NCBI GenBank assembly: GCA_017441925.1
Contig: JAFRUE010000008.1
Coordinates: forward strand, 1 to 64,000
Direction of reading: 5' to 3'
DNA from: Bacillota bacterium
Lineage (GTDB): Bacteria; Bacillota; Clostridia; Lachnospirales; Bianqueaceae
Length of the DNA stretch: 64,000 nucleotides
Part shown: piece by piece, positions 26,731 to 36,319 of the stretch
Layout: each line of letters starts with the position of its first letter
Numbering within the stretch: position 1 is the first letter of the stretch
The notes under the pieces: model-generated
What the model saw: only the letters and a program-made list of their open reading frames with translations
Databases searched by the model: none
Told to the model about the DNA's origin: nothing
Program-made: the position numbers and the translations under genes

Positions 26731-27543
26731 ATGGAAGCATTCTGGAGTACAGTCGTATCCGGTATTACCAATTACGGCGGCAAGATCCTGCTTGCGCTTG
26801 TGGTCTTTATCGTCGGCAAAATCGTTATCGGCAAGATCGCCAAACTGCTGGATAAGGTTAAGGGCGTCGGCAAACTGGAAGCGACCGTGAAAACATTCCT
26901 GATCAACGCGATCAAGACTGTTCTGTATGTGGTTCTTGTTATCGCGATCGTCGGCATCCTGGGCATTCCGATGGCGTCCGTAATCGCGATGCTCGCGTCG
27001 GCAGGTCTTGCGATCGGCATGGCACTGCAGGGATCTCTGGCCAATTTTGCCGGCGGGATCATGCTGCTGATCTTTAAGCCCTTCAAGGTCGGGGACTTCG
27101 TTGAAGCGGCCGGTACGACCGGTACGGTCAAGGAACTGACGCTGTTCTATACAGTATTCACAACGCTTGACAACCGCCGCGTTATGGTTCCGAACGGTTC
27201 GCTGATGAATTCCAACGTCACGAACTATTCAGCGGAAGGAAAGCGCCGCGTCGATCTGACCTTCGCCTGCGCAAAGAGCGAGGAGCCGGCCAAAATCCAG
27301 GATATGATTCTGGAAGTCGTCAATGCCAACGAGAAGGTGCTTAAGGGTGAAGGAGCTCCTGCCGAGCCGTTTGCCCGTCTTTCCGGAGGGACCAACGAGG
27401 CTATGCAGTTCACGGTCCGCGCATGGTGCCTCAATGCCGATTACTGGGATGTTTACTTTGATCTGACGCAGGCGATCACCGAGAAATTCGGCGCGCAGGG
27501 CGTACAGGCACCGGCAGTCCGCATTATCTCCGATCAGAAATAA
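26731..27543 (+). CDS. Small-conductance mechanosensitive channel (MscS family)
   Basis: A 270-residue channel of minimal MscS type, relieving osmotic pressure. Three membrane helices lie at about 8-28, 58-78 and 85-112. The pore helix carries the glycine/alanine packing pattern ASAGLAIGMALQGSLANFAGG (about 89-109), followed by the beta domain start FKVGDFVE. The C-terminal domain ends at about residue 268. Ribosome site AAAGGGGG. Transcribed alone, ending at 27630. Confidence 0.93.
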   Translation: MEAFWSTVVSGITNYGGKILLALVVFIVGKIVIGKIAKLLDKVKGVGKLEATVKTFLINAIKTVLYVVLVIAIVGILGIPMASVIAMLASAGLAIGMALQGSLANFAGGIMLLIFKPFKVGDFVEAAGTTGTVKELTLFYTVFTTLDNRRVMVPNGSLMNSNVTNYSAEGKRRVDLTFACAKSEEPAKIQDMILEVVNANEKVLKGEGAPAEPFARLSGGTNEAMQFTVRAWCLNADYWDVYFDLTQAITEKFGAQGVQAPAVRIISDQK

Positions 27544-27593
27544 GTACAGAAACGGCTGCGGGATTATGCCGCGGCACACCGGATCCGTTCGGG

Positions 27594-27630
27594 AACCGGA
27601 CAGAACGCACACTGCGTCTGTCCGGTTTTT
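27594..27630 (+). terminator. Terminator of the mechanosensitive channel gene
   Basis: AACCGGACAGAACGCA / TGCGTCTGTCCGGTT hairpin followed by TTTT. Confidence 0.87.
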
Positions 27631-27636
27631 CTTATG

Positions 27637-28602
27637 TTACAGACGCTTCCCGACCTCGCGGAGAATGTCCTGACTGGGTCCGGGGATACGGCCGAGCGCG
27701 TCCGGACCAACGTTCAGCAGGTAGTTGATGCCTCGTTCATTCAGATGGTTCTTAAGCTCGAGGACCTTGTCGGCGCTCTTCCAGTTCTGATCGAAGGATT
27801 TGAATCCCCAGGTGTCGTTCAGTGTCGCGGGCGTCTCCACAAGCTCATCACCGAAATATTCGTCAGCGATCTGATTGTCGCCGAGCGAGCGGTAATCGCA
27901 GACGCCGTTCCCGATACGGGAGTTGATCAGACAGTCGGGCTGATAATGCTTGACCATATCATACAGCTCCTGGCTCTGTGCCATGGAGATGACATTTGGA
28001 GTGTCGAACCAGATCAGGAGCAGGTCGCCATACTGCGTCAGGATCTCCTGAACCTGCGGCTTGATCTTGTTCTCAAAGCATTCCGCGTAATCTTTGTGCG
28101 CATTATCCGGGAAATCCCAGTCATTCGTCCAGAATCTGGGTACACCGTTGACCATACGGGACTTGTTGTATCCGCCGCCGTTCGGCTGCTCCCAGTCCAG
28201 TTCCTGTGAGTAATACAGACCGAGCCTGATGCCTTTTTTGGCGCAGGCATTGGCCATTTCGTAAATGACATCGCGGCCGAAAGGACTTGCCTTGACGATC
28301 GTATAATCGCTGGCCTTGGAGTCGAACATCGCGAATCCCTCGTGATGCTTGGAAGTAATGACGATATATTTCATGCCGGAATCCTTGGCAAGCTGTACCC
28401 AGTCGTCCGCGTTGAAGAGGATCGGGTTGAAAGCCTTCGCCAGGGGCCGGTATTCCGACAGCGGGATCTGCAGATCATGCAGGATCCACTCGCCGAGACG
28501 GTTCGTCCTGACGCCGTTCCATTCGCCAGCCGGCAGACAATAGAGGCCCCAGTGGATCATCATGCCATACTGTGCCTGTTTGAACCATTCCTTATTGGAC
28601 AT
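27637..28602 (-). CDS. Short GH29-type alpha-L-fucosidase
   Basis: A 321-residue protein that contains only the GH29 catalytic barrel. Conserved blocks are WFKQAQYGMMIHWGLY, ITSKHHEGF (His86/His87) and LLIWFDTP, in which Asp200 is the predicted nucleophile; the end reads NYLLNVGPDALG. Unlike the enzyme at 21897 it has no C-terminal beta domain and no signal peptide. It is read divergently from the XRE/ImmA operon. Linkage preference cannot be deduced. The family is clear; the lack of the C-terminal domain is a known variation. Confidence 0.88.
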   Translation of the reverse strand: MSNKEWFKQAQYGMMIHWGLYCLPAGEWNGVRTNRLGEWILHDLQIPLSEYRPLAKAFNPILFNADDWVQLAKDSGMKYIVITSKHHEGFAMFDSKASDYTIVKASPFGRDVIYEMANACAKKGIRLGLYYSQELDWEQPNGGGYNKSRMVNGVPRFWTNDWDFPDNAHKDYAECFENKIKPQVQEILTQYGDLLLIWFDTPNVISMAQSQELYDMVKHYQPDCLINSRIGNGVCDYRSLGDNQIADEYFGDELVETPATLNDTWGFKSFDQNWKSADKVLELKNHLNERGINYLLNVGPDALGRIPGPSQDILREVGKRL

Positions 28603-28683
28603 GAAAGCATTGCTCCTTTTCTGCTATCGTATCATTATGCTCCTATATTACCGAATCCGGACTGGAAAGTCAATACCCTGGAG

Positions 28684-28773
28684 CATGAACTTTTATGAAT
28701 TTATTTTTTAAAAAACACTTGACAGGAAGCGGAAACCGAGTATAATACAATCAAAAGTTCTTAAAAGTTCATG
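28684..28773 (+). promoter_or_regulatory. Promoter with flanking operator repeats before the XRE/ImmA operon
   Basis: -35 TTGACA (28719-28724), 16-bp spacer, -10 TATAAT (28741-28746). CATGAACTTTT (28684-28694) and its exact complement AAAAGTTCATG (28763-28773) flank the promoter, and a second AAAAGTTC lies at 28753-28760. This is the arrangement expected for autoregulation by the XRE repressor encoded next. The left site may also influence the divergent fucosidase gene. Confidence 0.75.
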
Positions 28774-28793
28774 TTTGGAAAGGACCGGTTCAG

Positions 28794-29225
28794 ATGAAGA
28801 GCTTCAGTGATAAGATCAGAGACGCGCGGGCGTCGCTTGGGCTTTCCCAGGCGGACGTGGCACAGGCGGCCGAGGTCTCGGTACGTTCCGTTGCAGCGTA
28901 TGAGAACGGGGAGAAGAAGCCCCGTCAGGGTACGATGCTTAAGCTTGCCAAGGCACTTCAGGTGTCGGTGACATTTTTGACGGATGACAGCTGTGAGGAT
29001 CCTCTGGCTGATATAGATAAGGATGGATATATCGCAGAGGCCAGAGAGCATTACGGCGCGTCCGGAGTCAGGGACATGCAGCAGCTCATGCGGGAGAACG
29101 CGGCGTTTTTCGCGGGCGGCAGCATCTCGCAGGAGGAGAAGGATATGCTCTTCGAATCTCTGGCGCAGGCTTATTTTGCCTGTAAGAATGCGGCCAAGGA
29201 GAAGTTCGGGAGGAAAGAACCGTGA
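28794..29225 (+). CDS. XRE-family repressor (Cro/C1-type HTH)
   Basis: A 143-residue regulator. The helix-turn-helix occupies residues about 6-62, with LGLSQADVAQAAEVSVRS as the DNA-reading part. The C-terminal part (about 70-140) is helical and may mediate dimerisation or contact with the protease. The next gene (ImmA/IrrE type) overlaps the stop by 4 bases (GTGA). In ICEBs1 and similar elements an ImmA protease cleaves its paired XRE repressor to switch genes on; by analogy this protein should repress the operon that ends with a Y-family polymerase. Operator candidates flank its promoter. Confidence 0.88.
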   Translation: MKSFSDKIRDARASLGLSQADVAQAAEVSVRSVAAYENGEKKPRQGTMLKLAKALQVSVTFLTDDSCEDPLADIDKDGYIAEAREHYGASGVRDMQQLMRENAAFFAGGSISQEEKDMLFESLAQAYFACKNAAKEKFGRKEP

Positions 29226-29785
29226 CCTATGCGCAGATCTGCGAATCCGTAGCGCGCCTCCGGAGACGGTACGGAGATTCGGATCCGGCGAGGCTGTGCC
29301 GGGAGATGGAGATCCAGCTGCTGTATCAGCCGCTGGGCAGCCATCCGGGCGCGATCAAGGGATATTTTATTGTATGCAAAAGGATCAGGGCCATTACGGT
29401 CAATATGGATCTGCCGCCGGTGATGCAGCGGATCATCACGGCACATGAGCTGGGACACGCGGTGCATCATAAGAGCAGCCGGGCGCAGGCGTTTCATGAC
29501 GTCGTTCTGTTCGATCAGACGTCCGCTCTGGAGAAGGAGGCCAATCTTTTTGCGGCGGAGCTTCTGCTGACCGATGAGGCTGTTGTTGACGTGCTGAATC
29601 AGGACATGACCTTTTACTCGGCGGCATCACAGCTGCAGGTCCCGATGGAGCTTCTGGATTTCAAGTTCCGGATCATGAAGTGGAAAGGGTATAAACTGAC
29701 CGAACCGCCGGAGGCTGCCAGCAGTACGTTTTTGAAGAATATGGGGGTTCCGCAGGATGGATACAGCGAGGACGGATTCACCTAA
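29222..29785 (+). CDS. ImmA/IrrE-type metallopeptidase
   Basis: A 187-residue protein of the ImmA/IrrE family, starting at GTG 29222 within the stop of the repressor gene. The zinc motif is HELGH (His75, Glu76, His79) in ITAHELGHAVHH, and a downstream glutamate in LEKEANLFAAELL is the likely third ligand, all in family order. The expected role is cleavage of the XRE repressor after a stress signal. Unlike IrrE it has no clear extra sensor domain. The next gene overlaps its end by 29 bases. Confidence 0.92.
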   Translation: MTYAQICESVARLRRRYGDSDPARLCREMEIQLLYQPLGSHPGAIKGYFIVCKRIRAITVNMDLPPVMQRIITAHELGHAVHHKSSRAQAFHDVVLFDQTSALEKEANLFAAELLLTDEAVVDVLNQDMTFYSAASQLQVPMELLDFKFRIMKWKGYKLTEPPEAASSTFLKNMGVPQDGYSEDGFT

Positions 29786-30038
29786 AGTCTATGTTGCCGT
29801 AGCGGCAACTTTTACATCGGACGGGACTATGCTGCCGAGAGAGATCACATGGGAGGACGGCCGGCATTACCGGATCGACAGGATCACGGGAATGCAGCAG
29901 GCCGCGGCCAGGACGGGAGGCGTCGGAGACAGATATACGATTTGGATCGGACGGCAGCAGAGCTATCTTTTCTTTGAAAGGAGCAGCGCGCTTGTCGGCA
30001 ACCATATCGGCAGATGGTTTGTGGAGCGCAGACAGTAA
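29757..30038 (+). CDS. Small protein of unknown function in the polymerase cassette
   Basis: A 93-residue basic protein. It overlaps the end of the protease gene by 29 bases in another frame and ends 20 bases before the polymerase start, so it is held tightly inside the operon. The predicted fold is mostly beta: VYVAVAATFTSDGTMLP, then ITWEDGRHYRIDRI, then DRYTIWIGRQQSYLFFE, ending in GRWFVERR. No cysteine or known motif is seen. A start-site GGGGG lies 9 bases upstream. Its position suggests a polymerase accessory or regulatory partner, which is inference only. Confidence 0.72.
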   Translation: MDTARTDSPKVYVAVAATFTSDGTMLPREITWEDGRHYRIDRITGMQQAAARTGGVGDRYTIWIGRQQSYLFFERSSALVGNHIGRWFVERRQ

Positions 30039-30058
30039 AGCGGAAGGAGGGGACAGAG

Positions 30059-31567
30059 ATGGCGGATCCTGTATATATCGCGATCGACCTGAAGTCTTTT
30101 TATGCTTCGGTGGAGTGCATGGACCGTGGACTCGACCCTCTGAATACAAATCTCGTAGTGGCGGACGAGTCGAGGACGGACAAGACGATCTGCCTGGCGG
30201 TCTCACCGGCCCTTAAAGCAATCGGCGTACCGGGCAGACCGAGACTTTTTGAAGCGAAAGAAGTAATCCGGGAGCGGAATTACCAGCGCAAACGCGTGGC
30301 ACCGGGCCGTGTTCTGACCGGAGAATCATGTGACGCGCGGGAACTGGCCGTTTCTCCGCAGCTCGCGATCGGATTTATCACTGCAGTCCCGCGTATGAAG
30401 CGCTATATGGAGTACAGTGCAAGAATCTATCAGCTGTATCTGAAATACATCGCGCCCGGGGACATCCATGTCTATTCGATCGATGAGGTTTTTATTGACG
30501 CCACGCCTTATGTCAAAATGTACGGGAAGACACCGTATGAGCTTGCAATGATGCTGGTCCGGGAAGTGCTGCGTGCTTCCGGAGTGACTGCGACGGCCGG
30601 GATCGGAACGAATCTGTATCTGTGCAAGATCGCGATGGATATTGTGGCAAAGAAGATGCCGGCGGATCAGGACGGTGTCCGTGTGGCGGAGCTGGATGAG
30701 ATGTCATACCGCAGACAGTTGTGGTCGCATCGGCCGCTGACGGATTTCTGGCGGATAGGGAGCGGATACGCAAAGAAACTGGAAGGCCACGGACTGTTTA
30801 CAATGGGGGATATTGCCAGGCTTTCCCTGCAGAATGAAGACCTTCTGTATCAGATGTTCGGCATCAACGCAGAGCTTCTGATCGACCACGCCTGGGGCTG
30901 GGAGCCCTGCACCATGGCAGAGATCAAATCTTATGTACCTTCTGCCAACAGTATCAGCTCCGGACAGGTGCTGGCGGAACCGTATGATACGGAGAGAGCT
31001 AAACTGGTCATCCGGGAGATGACGGACTTCCTTACTATGGATCTGGTGGAAAAAGGCCTGCTGACCCGGCAGATCGTGCTGACGATCGGATATGACGTAC
31101 GGAATCTGATGGACGAGAGGATCCTGAAACAGTACACAGGTGCGGTCCGGGCCGATCATTACGGCCGGCTGATACCACAGCATGCGCACGGATCGGTTAA
31201 TCTGGGACAGTATACCGCGTCTACGGAACAGATCCTGCAGGCGGTATCCGAGCTGTATGACAGGATCATAGACCCGCGGCTGTGGATCCGCAGGCTCAAT
31301 GTAACAGCAGCCGACGTGATCCGGGAGGAGGATGCCGGCAGTACAGAAGCAGTTACACAACAGCTGGATCTGTTTACGGATTATGAGACAGAGCAGGCAG
31401 GACAGGAGCGGATGCGCAAACGGCAGGAGCGGGAGAAGAAGGGACAGAAAGCGATCCTTTCGATCCGCAGGAAATACGGAAAGAATGCAATACTCCGGGG
31501 AACGGATTACAGAAAAGGCGCAACGCAGAAGGATCGGAACGAACAGGTCGGAGGGCATAAGGGATGA
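30059..31567 (+). CDS. Y-family DNA polymerase (UmuC/UvrX type)
   Basis: A 502-residue translesion polymerase. ATG 30059 follows GGAGG by eight bases; the frame opens 45 bases earlier without a ribosome site. Catalytic residues: Asp10 in YIAIDLKSFYASVEC and Asp142/Glu143 in VYSIDEVFID. The HhH-like thumb region follows (about 225-265), then the little-finger domain (about 300-415) and a charged Lys/Arg-rich tail that may carry a clamp-binding site. The YolD-like gene overlaps the stop by 4 bases, the typical Firmicutes partner. It should copy damaged DNA with low fidelity once the repressor is removed. Confidence 0.93.
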   Translation: MADPVYIAIDLKSFYASVECMDRGLDPLNTNLVVADESRTDKTICLAVSPALKAIGVPGRPRLFEAKEVIRERNYQRKRVAPGRVLTGESCDARELAVSPQLAIGFITAVPRMKRYMEYSARIYQLYLKYIAPGDIHVYSIDEVFIDATPYVKMYGKTPYELAMMLVREVLRASGVTATAGIGTNLYLCKIAMDIVAKKMPADQDGVRVAELDEMSYRRQLWSHRPLTDFWRIGSGYAKKLEGHGLFTMGDIARLSLQNEDLLYQMFGINAELLIDHAWGWEPCTMAEIKSYVPSANSISSGQVLAEPYDTERAKLVIREMTDFLTMDLVEKGLLTRQIVLTIGYDVRNLMDERILKQYTGAVRADHYGRLIPQHAHGSVNLGQYTASTEQILQAVSELYDRIIDPRLWIRRLNVTAADVIREEDAGSTEAVTQQLDLFTDYETEQAGQERMRKRQEREKKGQKAILSIRRKYGKNAILRGTDYRKGATQKDRNEQVGGHKG

Positions 31568-32043
31568 GCAGAGAAGACAGGAACTACGAGGACATTATTT
31601 CACTGCCGCATCCGGTGTCCAGGAAGCACAAACAGATGTCCATGCATGACAGAGCAGCACAGTTTGCGCCGTTTGCGGCTTTGACCGGTTATGAGGACAT
31701 GGTGGAGGAGACGGCGAGACAGACTGATCCTTGCAAAGACCTGGAGGAAGACGCGAGAGAACTGCTGGACGCGAGAGTAGCGTTGCTCTGTGCATATGAA
31801 GAGGTGCATCCGCAGATCCGGATAACATATTTCAATGCGGATAAATTGAAAGACGGCGGAGCCTATCTGACAATAAGCGGGATACTGCAGTCGGCAGACA
31901 CAGAAAAAAGACTGATCCGGATGCAGGACGGCAGAAAGATCAGCCTTGAGGATATAGTTGATATTGACAGTCCGCTGTTTTTACAGACAGAATGGCAGGA
32001 CGAGCATAGAACAGATGAGGGTTCCGGCAGAGTCACAACGTGA
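31564..32043 (+). CDS. YolD-like protein
   Basis: A 159-residue protein with the YolD-family signature near the N-terminus: KHKQMSMHDRAAQFAPFAAL then TGYEDMVEETAR. YolD-like proteins are thought to be functional counterparts of UmuD for Y-family polymerases in Firmicutes. The ATG overlaps the polymerase stop (ATGA), so the two are made together. The C-terminal half is a beta-rich domain ending with DIVDIDS. Its last 11 bases overlap the end of the convergent MBL-fold gene, leaving no space for a terminator. Confidence 0.9.
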   Translation: MSREDRNYEDIISLPHPVSRKHKQMSMHDRAAQFAPFAALTGYEDMVEETARQTDPCKDLEEDARELLDARVALLCAYEEVHPQIRITYFNADKLKDGGAYLTISGILQSADTEKRLIRMQDGRKISLEDIVDIDSPLFLQTEWQDEHRTDEGSGRVTT

Positions 32044-32803
32044 CGGCAAGACCGTCATAGGCGGTGCGGAAACCGGACGCTTCACAGATTGCCGAGGTTT
32101 CCGCGTGAGATTTATGCAAGGTCCTTGCAAGATGGGAGATATATACGGCCGTATGGTCATCGATGGCCCCTACAGTACGGAATGACGGCAGCATGAGACG
32201 GATCATGGGGATACTGTTGTGCTCTCCCAGACGGAAATCTCCGACATAATCCCCACAGGTGCCATCCAGCACCAGCATATCCAGATGAGTATCACGGAGC
32301 GCGTTGAAAGTGCTGTTCAGGATCCATGCTCCATCCAGTGCATAGTACAGCTTTTTGCCTTCAAGTTCGATCAGCAGATGCTGAGGATATGAATCTTGTC
32401 CGTGATTTGCAGGCAAGCCGGTGACCGTCAGGCTATCGCCGATCCTGTATGTTTCATGGAGGTGCATGCGATGGAGCTCGACATTGGGGATTTCCGGAAA
32501 CGGAGCATCTTCTCTAAGCCATATACGAAGCGGAGGCCTGTCTCCGGCGGCAAGCCGATGTACACTTTCCGGCTGAAAATGATCATTGTGAAGATGCGTA
32601 AAGAAAAGATCTGTGATATCGGTAGAGCTGATTCCAGCGATCTGAAGACTGTTCAGCACATGCGGACCTGCATCGATCAGGAAGCGGCCGGTCAAGAGGG
32701 CTGCCGATGCACGGCGTGTATCCGGATCAAACCGGTCGGGGAAGTCTTCCAGAATGGATCTGGAGTAGTCGGCAGCTCCGGTGCCAAGAAACTGTATGGT
32801 CAT
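32033..32803 (-). CDS. MBL-fold metal-dependent hydrolase
   Basis: A 256-residue metallo-beta-lactamase fold protein. The metal motif is HxHxDH: His70, His72, Asp74 and His75 in FFTHLHNDHF. Further ligands are the His in LPANHGQ, Asp in YALDGAW and His in YISHLA. It belongs to the PhnP/RNase Z-like side of the superfamily, with an N-terminal FLGTGAAD. It may act as a phosphodiesterase. The 3' end overlaps the YolD-like gene by 11 bases tail to tail. Ribosome site AAAGGAG. Confidence 0.88.
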   Translation of the reverse strand: MTIQFLGTGAADYSRSILEDFPDRFDPDTRRASAALLTGRFLIDAGPHVLNSLQIAGISSTDITDLFFTHLHNDHFQPESVHRLAAGDRPPLRIWLREDAPFPEIPNVELHRMHLHETYRIGDSLTVTGLPANHGQDSYPQHLLIELEGKKLYYALDGAWILNSTFNALRDTHLDMLVLDGTCGDYVGDFRLGEHNSIPMIRLMLPSFRTVGAIDDHTAVYISHLARTLHKSHAETSAICEASGFRTAYDGLAVTL

Positions 32804-32921
32804 GGATTACTCCTTTGCTTTAATATAGTATAGCAGAAAGATTCTGATAGCTTTATTTTACGACAGGACAGGATTTCCTTCAATGAGGTATACAAAGCAG
32901 ATTGTAAACAATTTGTGAAAA

Positions 32922-32963
32922 TTAGCACTCACCTCTTGCGGCTGCTAATAATTGTGGTATAAT
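32922..32963 (+). promoter_or_regulatory. CIRCE element and promoter of the Hsp20 gene
   Basis: TTAGCACTC (32922-32930), nine bases, then GGCTGCTAA (32940-32948). The left arm is the exact CIRCE half-site and the right arm differs from GAGTGCTAA at two positions, with the canonical 9-bp gap. The -10 TATAAT is at 32958-32963 and the -35 (TTGCGG, 32936-32941) lies inside the element, so HrcA binding would block the promoter. Confidence 0.8.
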
Positions 32964-33032
32964 AGGATCAGATCGAAGGAAAGAGAGAAATTCCCGAGAT
33001 CCCTACAATACCATCAAATGGAGGAATGACAT

Positions 33033-33473
33033 ATGTTACCGAGCATTTTTGGAGAGAATTTTCTGGATGACTGGTTCGATTTCCCGAGCACCAAGGACAT
33101 CTTTGCGCATAATCCCGTATATGGCAAGCACGTTAAGGATCTGATGAGAACGGATGTCAGAGAGACCGAGAACACCTATGAGCTGGATATCGATCTTCCG
33201 GGATTCAAAAAGGAACAGATCGAGGCTGTGGTGGAGAACGGATATCTGACCATCTCTGCAGCCAAGGGTCTTGATAAGAACGAAGAGGACAATCAGGGCA
33301 AGTTCATCCGCAGAGAACGTTATACCGGATCCTGCAGCAGGAGTTTCTACGTAGGAGATTCTGTTACGGAGAAGGACATTTCCGCGAGATTTGAAGATGG
33401 CATCCTGAAGCTGTCCATCCCGAAGAAACCCGAAAAACCGGTCGAGACACGCAGGACCATTGAGATTCAGTAA
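33033..33473 (+). CDS. Hsp20 / alpha-crystallin small heat-shock protein
   Basis: A 146-residue holdase chaperone. The alpha-crystallin domain covers about 40-140: it opens with RTDVRETENTYELDIDLPGF and closes with the conserved ARFEDGILKLSIPKK. The short N-terminal arm begins MLPSIFGENFLDDWF. No C-terminal IxI motif is obvious; the end is RRTIEIQ, where IEI may serve. Controlled by the CIRCE-type site at 32922 and ended by the terminator at 33541. Confidence 0.95.
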   Translation: MLPSIFGENFLDDWFDFPSTKDIFAHNPVYGKHVKDLMRTDVRETENTYELDIDLPGFKKEQIEAVVENGYLTISAAKGLDKNEEDNQGKFIRRERYTGSCSRSFYVGDSVTEKDISARFEDGILKLSIPKKPEKPVETRRTIEIQ

Positions 33474-33540
33474 CCTGCAGGAGCAGACCAGGGGACGGAA
33501 TCCGATTCCGTAACACACCTGGGGAGAACGTAAGTGAACG

Positions 33541-33578
33541 ACAGGCCCCGGACAAAGATGCCCGGGGCCTGTTTTTTT
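33541..33578 (+). terminator. Terminator of the Hsp20 gene
   Basis: ACAGGCCCCGG / CCGGGGCCTGT hairpin with seven T. Confidence 0.92.
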
Positions 33579-33661
33579 GCACTTCGTGAATCCGCTTCAC
33601 AGGATACTTTCAAAAAAACATAAAAATCCATGAAAAACATATAAAAAATGAAAGAAACCTA

Positions 33662-33689
33662 TTGCAATTATTCAAAAACAGAGTATACT
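33662..33689 (+). promoter_or_regulatory. Promoter of gdhA
   Basis: -35 TTGCAA (33662-33667), 16-bp spacer, -10 TATACT (33684-33689). Confidence 0.68.
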
Positions 33690-33702
33690 GTTAAGAAGTT
33701 AG

Positions 33703-35058
<1,356 letters not shown>

Positions 35059-35111
35059 GATCCAGGATCACTATCCTAACACTGTAGAGTTTGTTTCTTC
35101 CTCAGAATTTC

Positions 35112-35146
35112 AAACAGAAGCCTCTCAAAAAAGGCTTCTGTTTTTT
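35112..35146 (+). terminator. Terminator of gdhA
   Basis: AAACAGAAGCCT / AGGCTTCTGTTT hairpin with a T tract. Confidence 0.92.
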
Positions 35147-35147
35147 C

Positions 35148-35175
35148 TTGTAATATTTTAAGATTATGCTATAAT
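35148..35175 (+). promoter_or_regulatory. Promoter of birA
   Basis: -35 TTGTAA (35148-35153), 16-bp spacer, -10 TATAAT (35170-35175), directly after the gdhA terminator. Confidence 0.65.
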
Positions 35176-35252
35176 GTATTTAGGGAACACAGCCTCTTTT
35201 TAACATGAGAAGGGGGATAAAGATTCTATTTGAAATTGGGGAGTGAGTGGCT

Positions 35253-36233
35253 GTGTCGGCAAAACAGGAAGTATTAAAAGTATTGGAGAATAACCGCGGA
35301 CAATATGTCTCCGGAGAGAAGATGGCAGCAGATCTCGGCATCTCGCGTGCGGCAATCTGGAAAGCAATTAAGGGACTGCAGGATACGGGATATATGATCG
35401 ATGGCGTCAGGAAAAAAGGATATTGTCTGACGGGACAGAGCAACCGGCTGTCATTATATATGATTCAGCCGCTGCTCAGAGAGAAGTACAGGGGAGTTCA
35501 TATCTATCTGTATGATCAGATCGATTCCACTAACCGTGCTGCAAAAGAAATTGCAAACGGCGGCGCACCGCACGGAACCACACTGATCGCCGATATGCAG
35601 TCAGCCGGAAGGGGCAGACTCGGACGCAGCTTTGTGTCCCCGGCGAACAGCGGCCTTTATATGTCCATTATTCTGCAGAAAGGTGTCCTCAGCAATAAAG
35701 CGATCAACGTGACAACGATGACAGCGGTTGCGGTCTGCCGTGCGATCGAGAGGCTTACGGACAAGAAACCGCAGATCAAGTGGGTAAATGATATCCTTGT
35801 CGACGGGAAGAAGGTCTGCGGAATCCTGGCAGAGGCTTCCATGGATGTGGACAGCCAGCGGATCAACCGGATCGTGATCGGTATCGGATTGAATATCTCG
35901 ACCAAAGCAAGCGATTTCCCGGAAGAAATCCGGGGCGTTGCCGGTTCTCTGTACGAGAACGGCTTCTCGCCGATTTCCAGGAATCAGTTCGCAGCCGCAA
36001 TCATTAATGAAGTCCTGGACGGCGCGGAGCAGATCGAATCCGGCGAGTATATGGAAGAGTACAAGAAGAAATGCGTCACGATCGGGCAGCGTGTATTCTT
36101 TGAGCAGGACGGCATCCGGTATGAAGGAGAAGCCGCCTCGATCGCAGATAACGGCGCATTGATCATCCGGCAGGACAGTGGCGCGGAGATACCTGTCAGT
36201 TTTGGAGAAGTGTCCGTGCGGACTGTGGAATAA
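35253..36233 (+). CDS. birA: Biotin-protein ligase with N-terminal repressor domain
   Basis: A 326-residue bifunctional BirA. Residues about 1-60 form the winged helix-turn-helix (LGISRAAIWKAIKGLQ); the ligase domain has the biotinyl-AMP loop SAGRGRLGRSF (about 118-128) and IKWVNDILVDGKK; an SH3-like C-domain follows. It activates biotin and attaches it to carboxylase carrier proteins, and may repress biotin genes. GTG 35253 is preferred since GGGGAG ends nine bases before it; GTG 35247 is three bases from that site. Confidence 0.93.
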   Translation: MSAKQEVLKVLENNRGQYVSGEKMAADLGISRAAIWKAIKGLQDTGYMIDGVRKKGYCLTGQSNRLSLYMIQPLLREKYRGVHIYLYDQIDSTNRAAKEIANGGAPHGTTLIADMQSAGRGRLGRSFVSPANSGLYMSIILQKGVLSNKAINVTTMTAVAVCRAIERLTDKKPQIKWVNDILVDGKKVCGILAEASMDVDSQRINRIVIGIGLNISTKASDFPEEIRGVAGSLYENGFSPISRNQFAAAIINEVLDGAEQIESGEYMEEYKKKCVTIGQRVFFEQDGIRYEGEAASIADNGALIIRQDSGAEIPVSFGEVSVRTVE

Positions 36234-36262
36234 AACCAGACAGCCTCAATATGAATCCAAGT

Positions 36263-36298
36263 AAAAAAGTCTTCCGAAATTTTCGGAAGACTTTTTTT
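36263..36298. terminator. Bidirectional terminator between birA and the SCIFF maturase gene
   Basis: Perfect AAGTCTTCCGAAA / TTTCGGAAGACTT hairpin with A run before and T run after. Confidence 0.93.
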
Positions 36299-36319
36299 AT
36301 GCTTTCAGCAGTGCCGGGT

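Noticed and set aside
28684-28773. LexA (SOS) box before the XRE/polymerase operon
   Set aside because: The repeats contain GAAC and GTTC but not in the GAAC-N4-GTTC arrangement.
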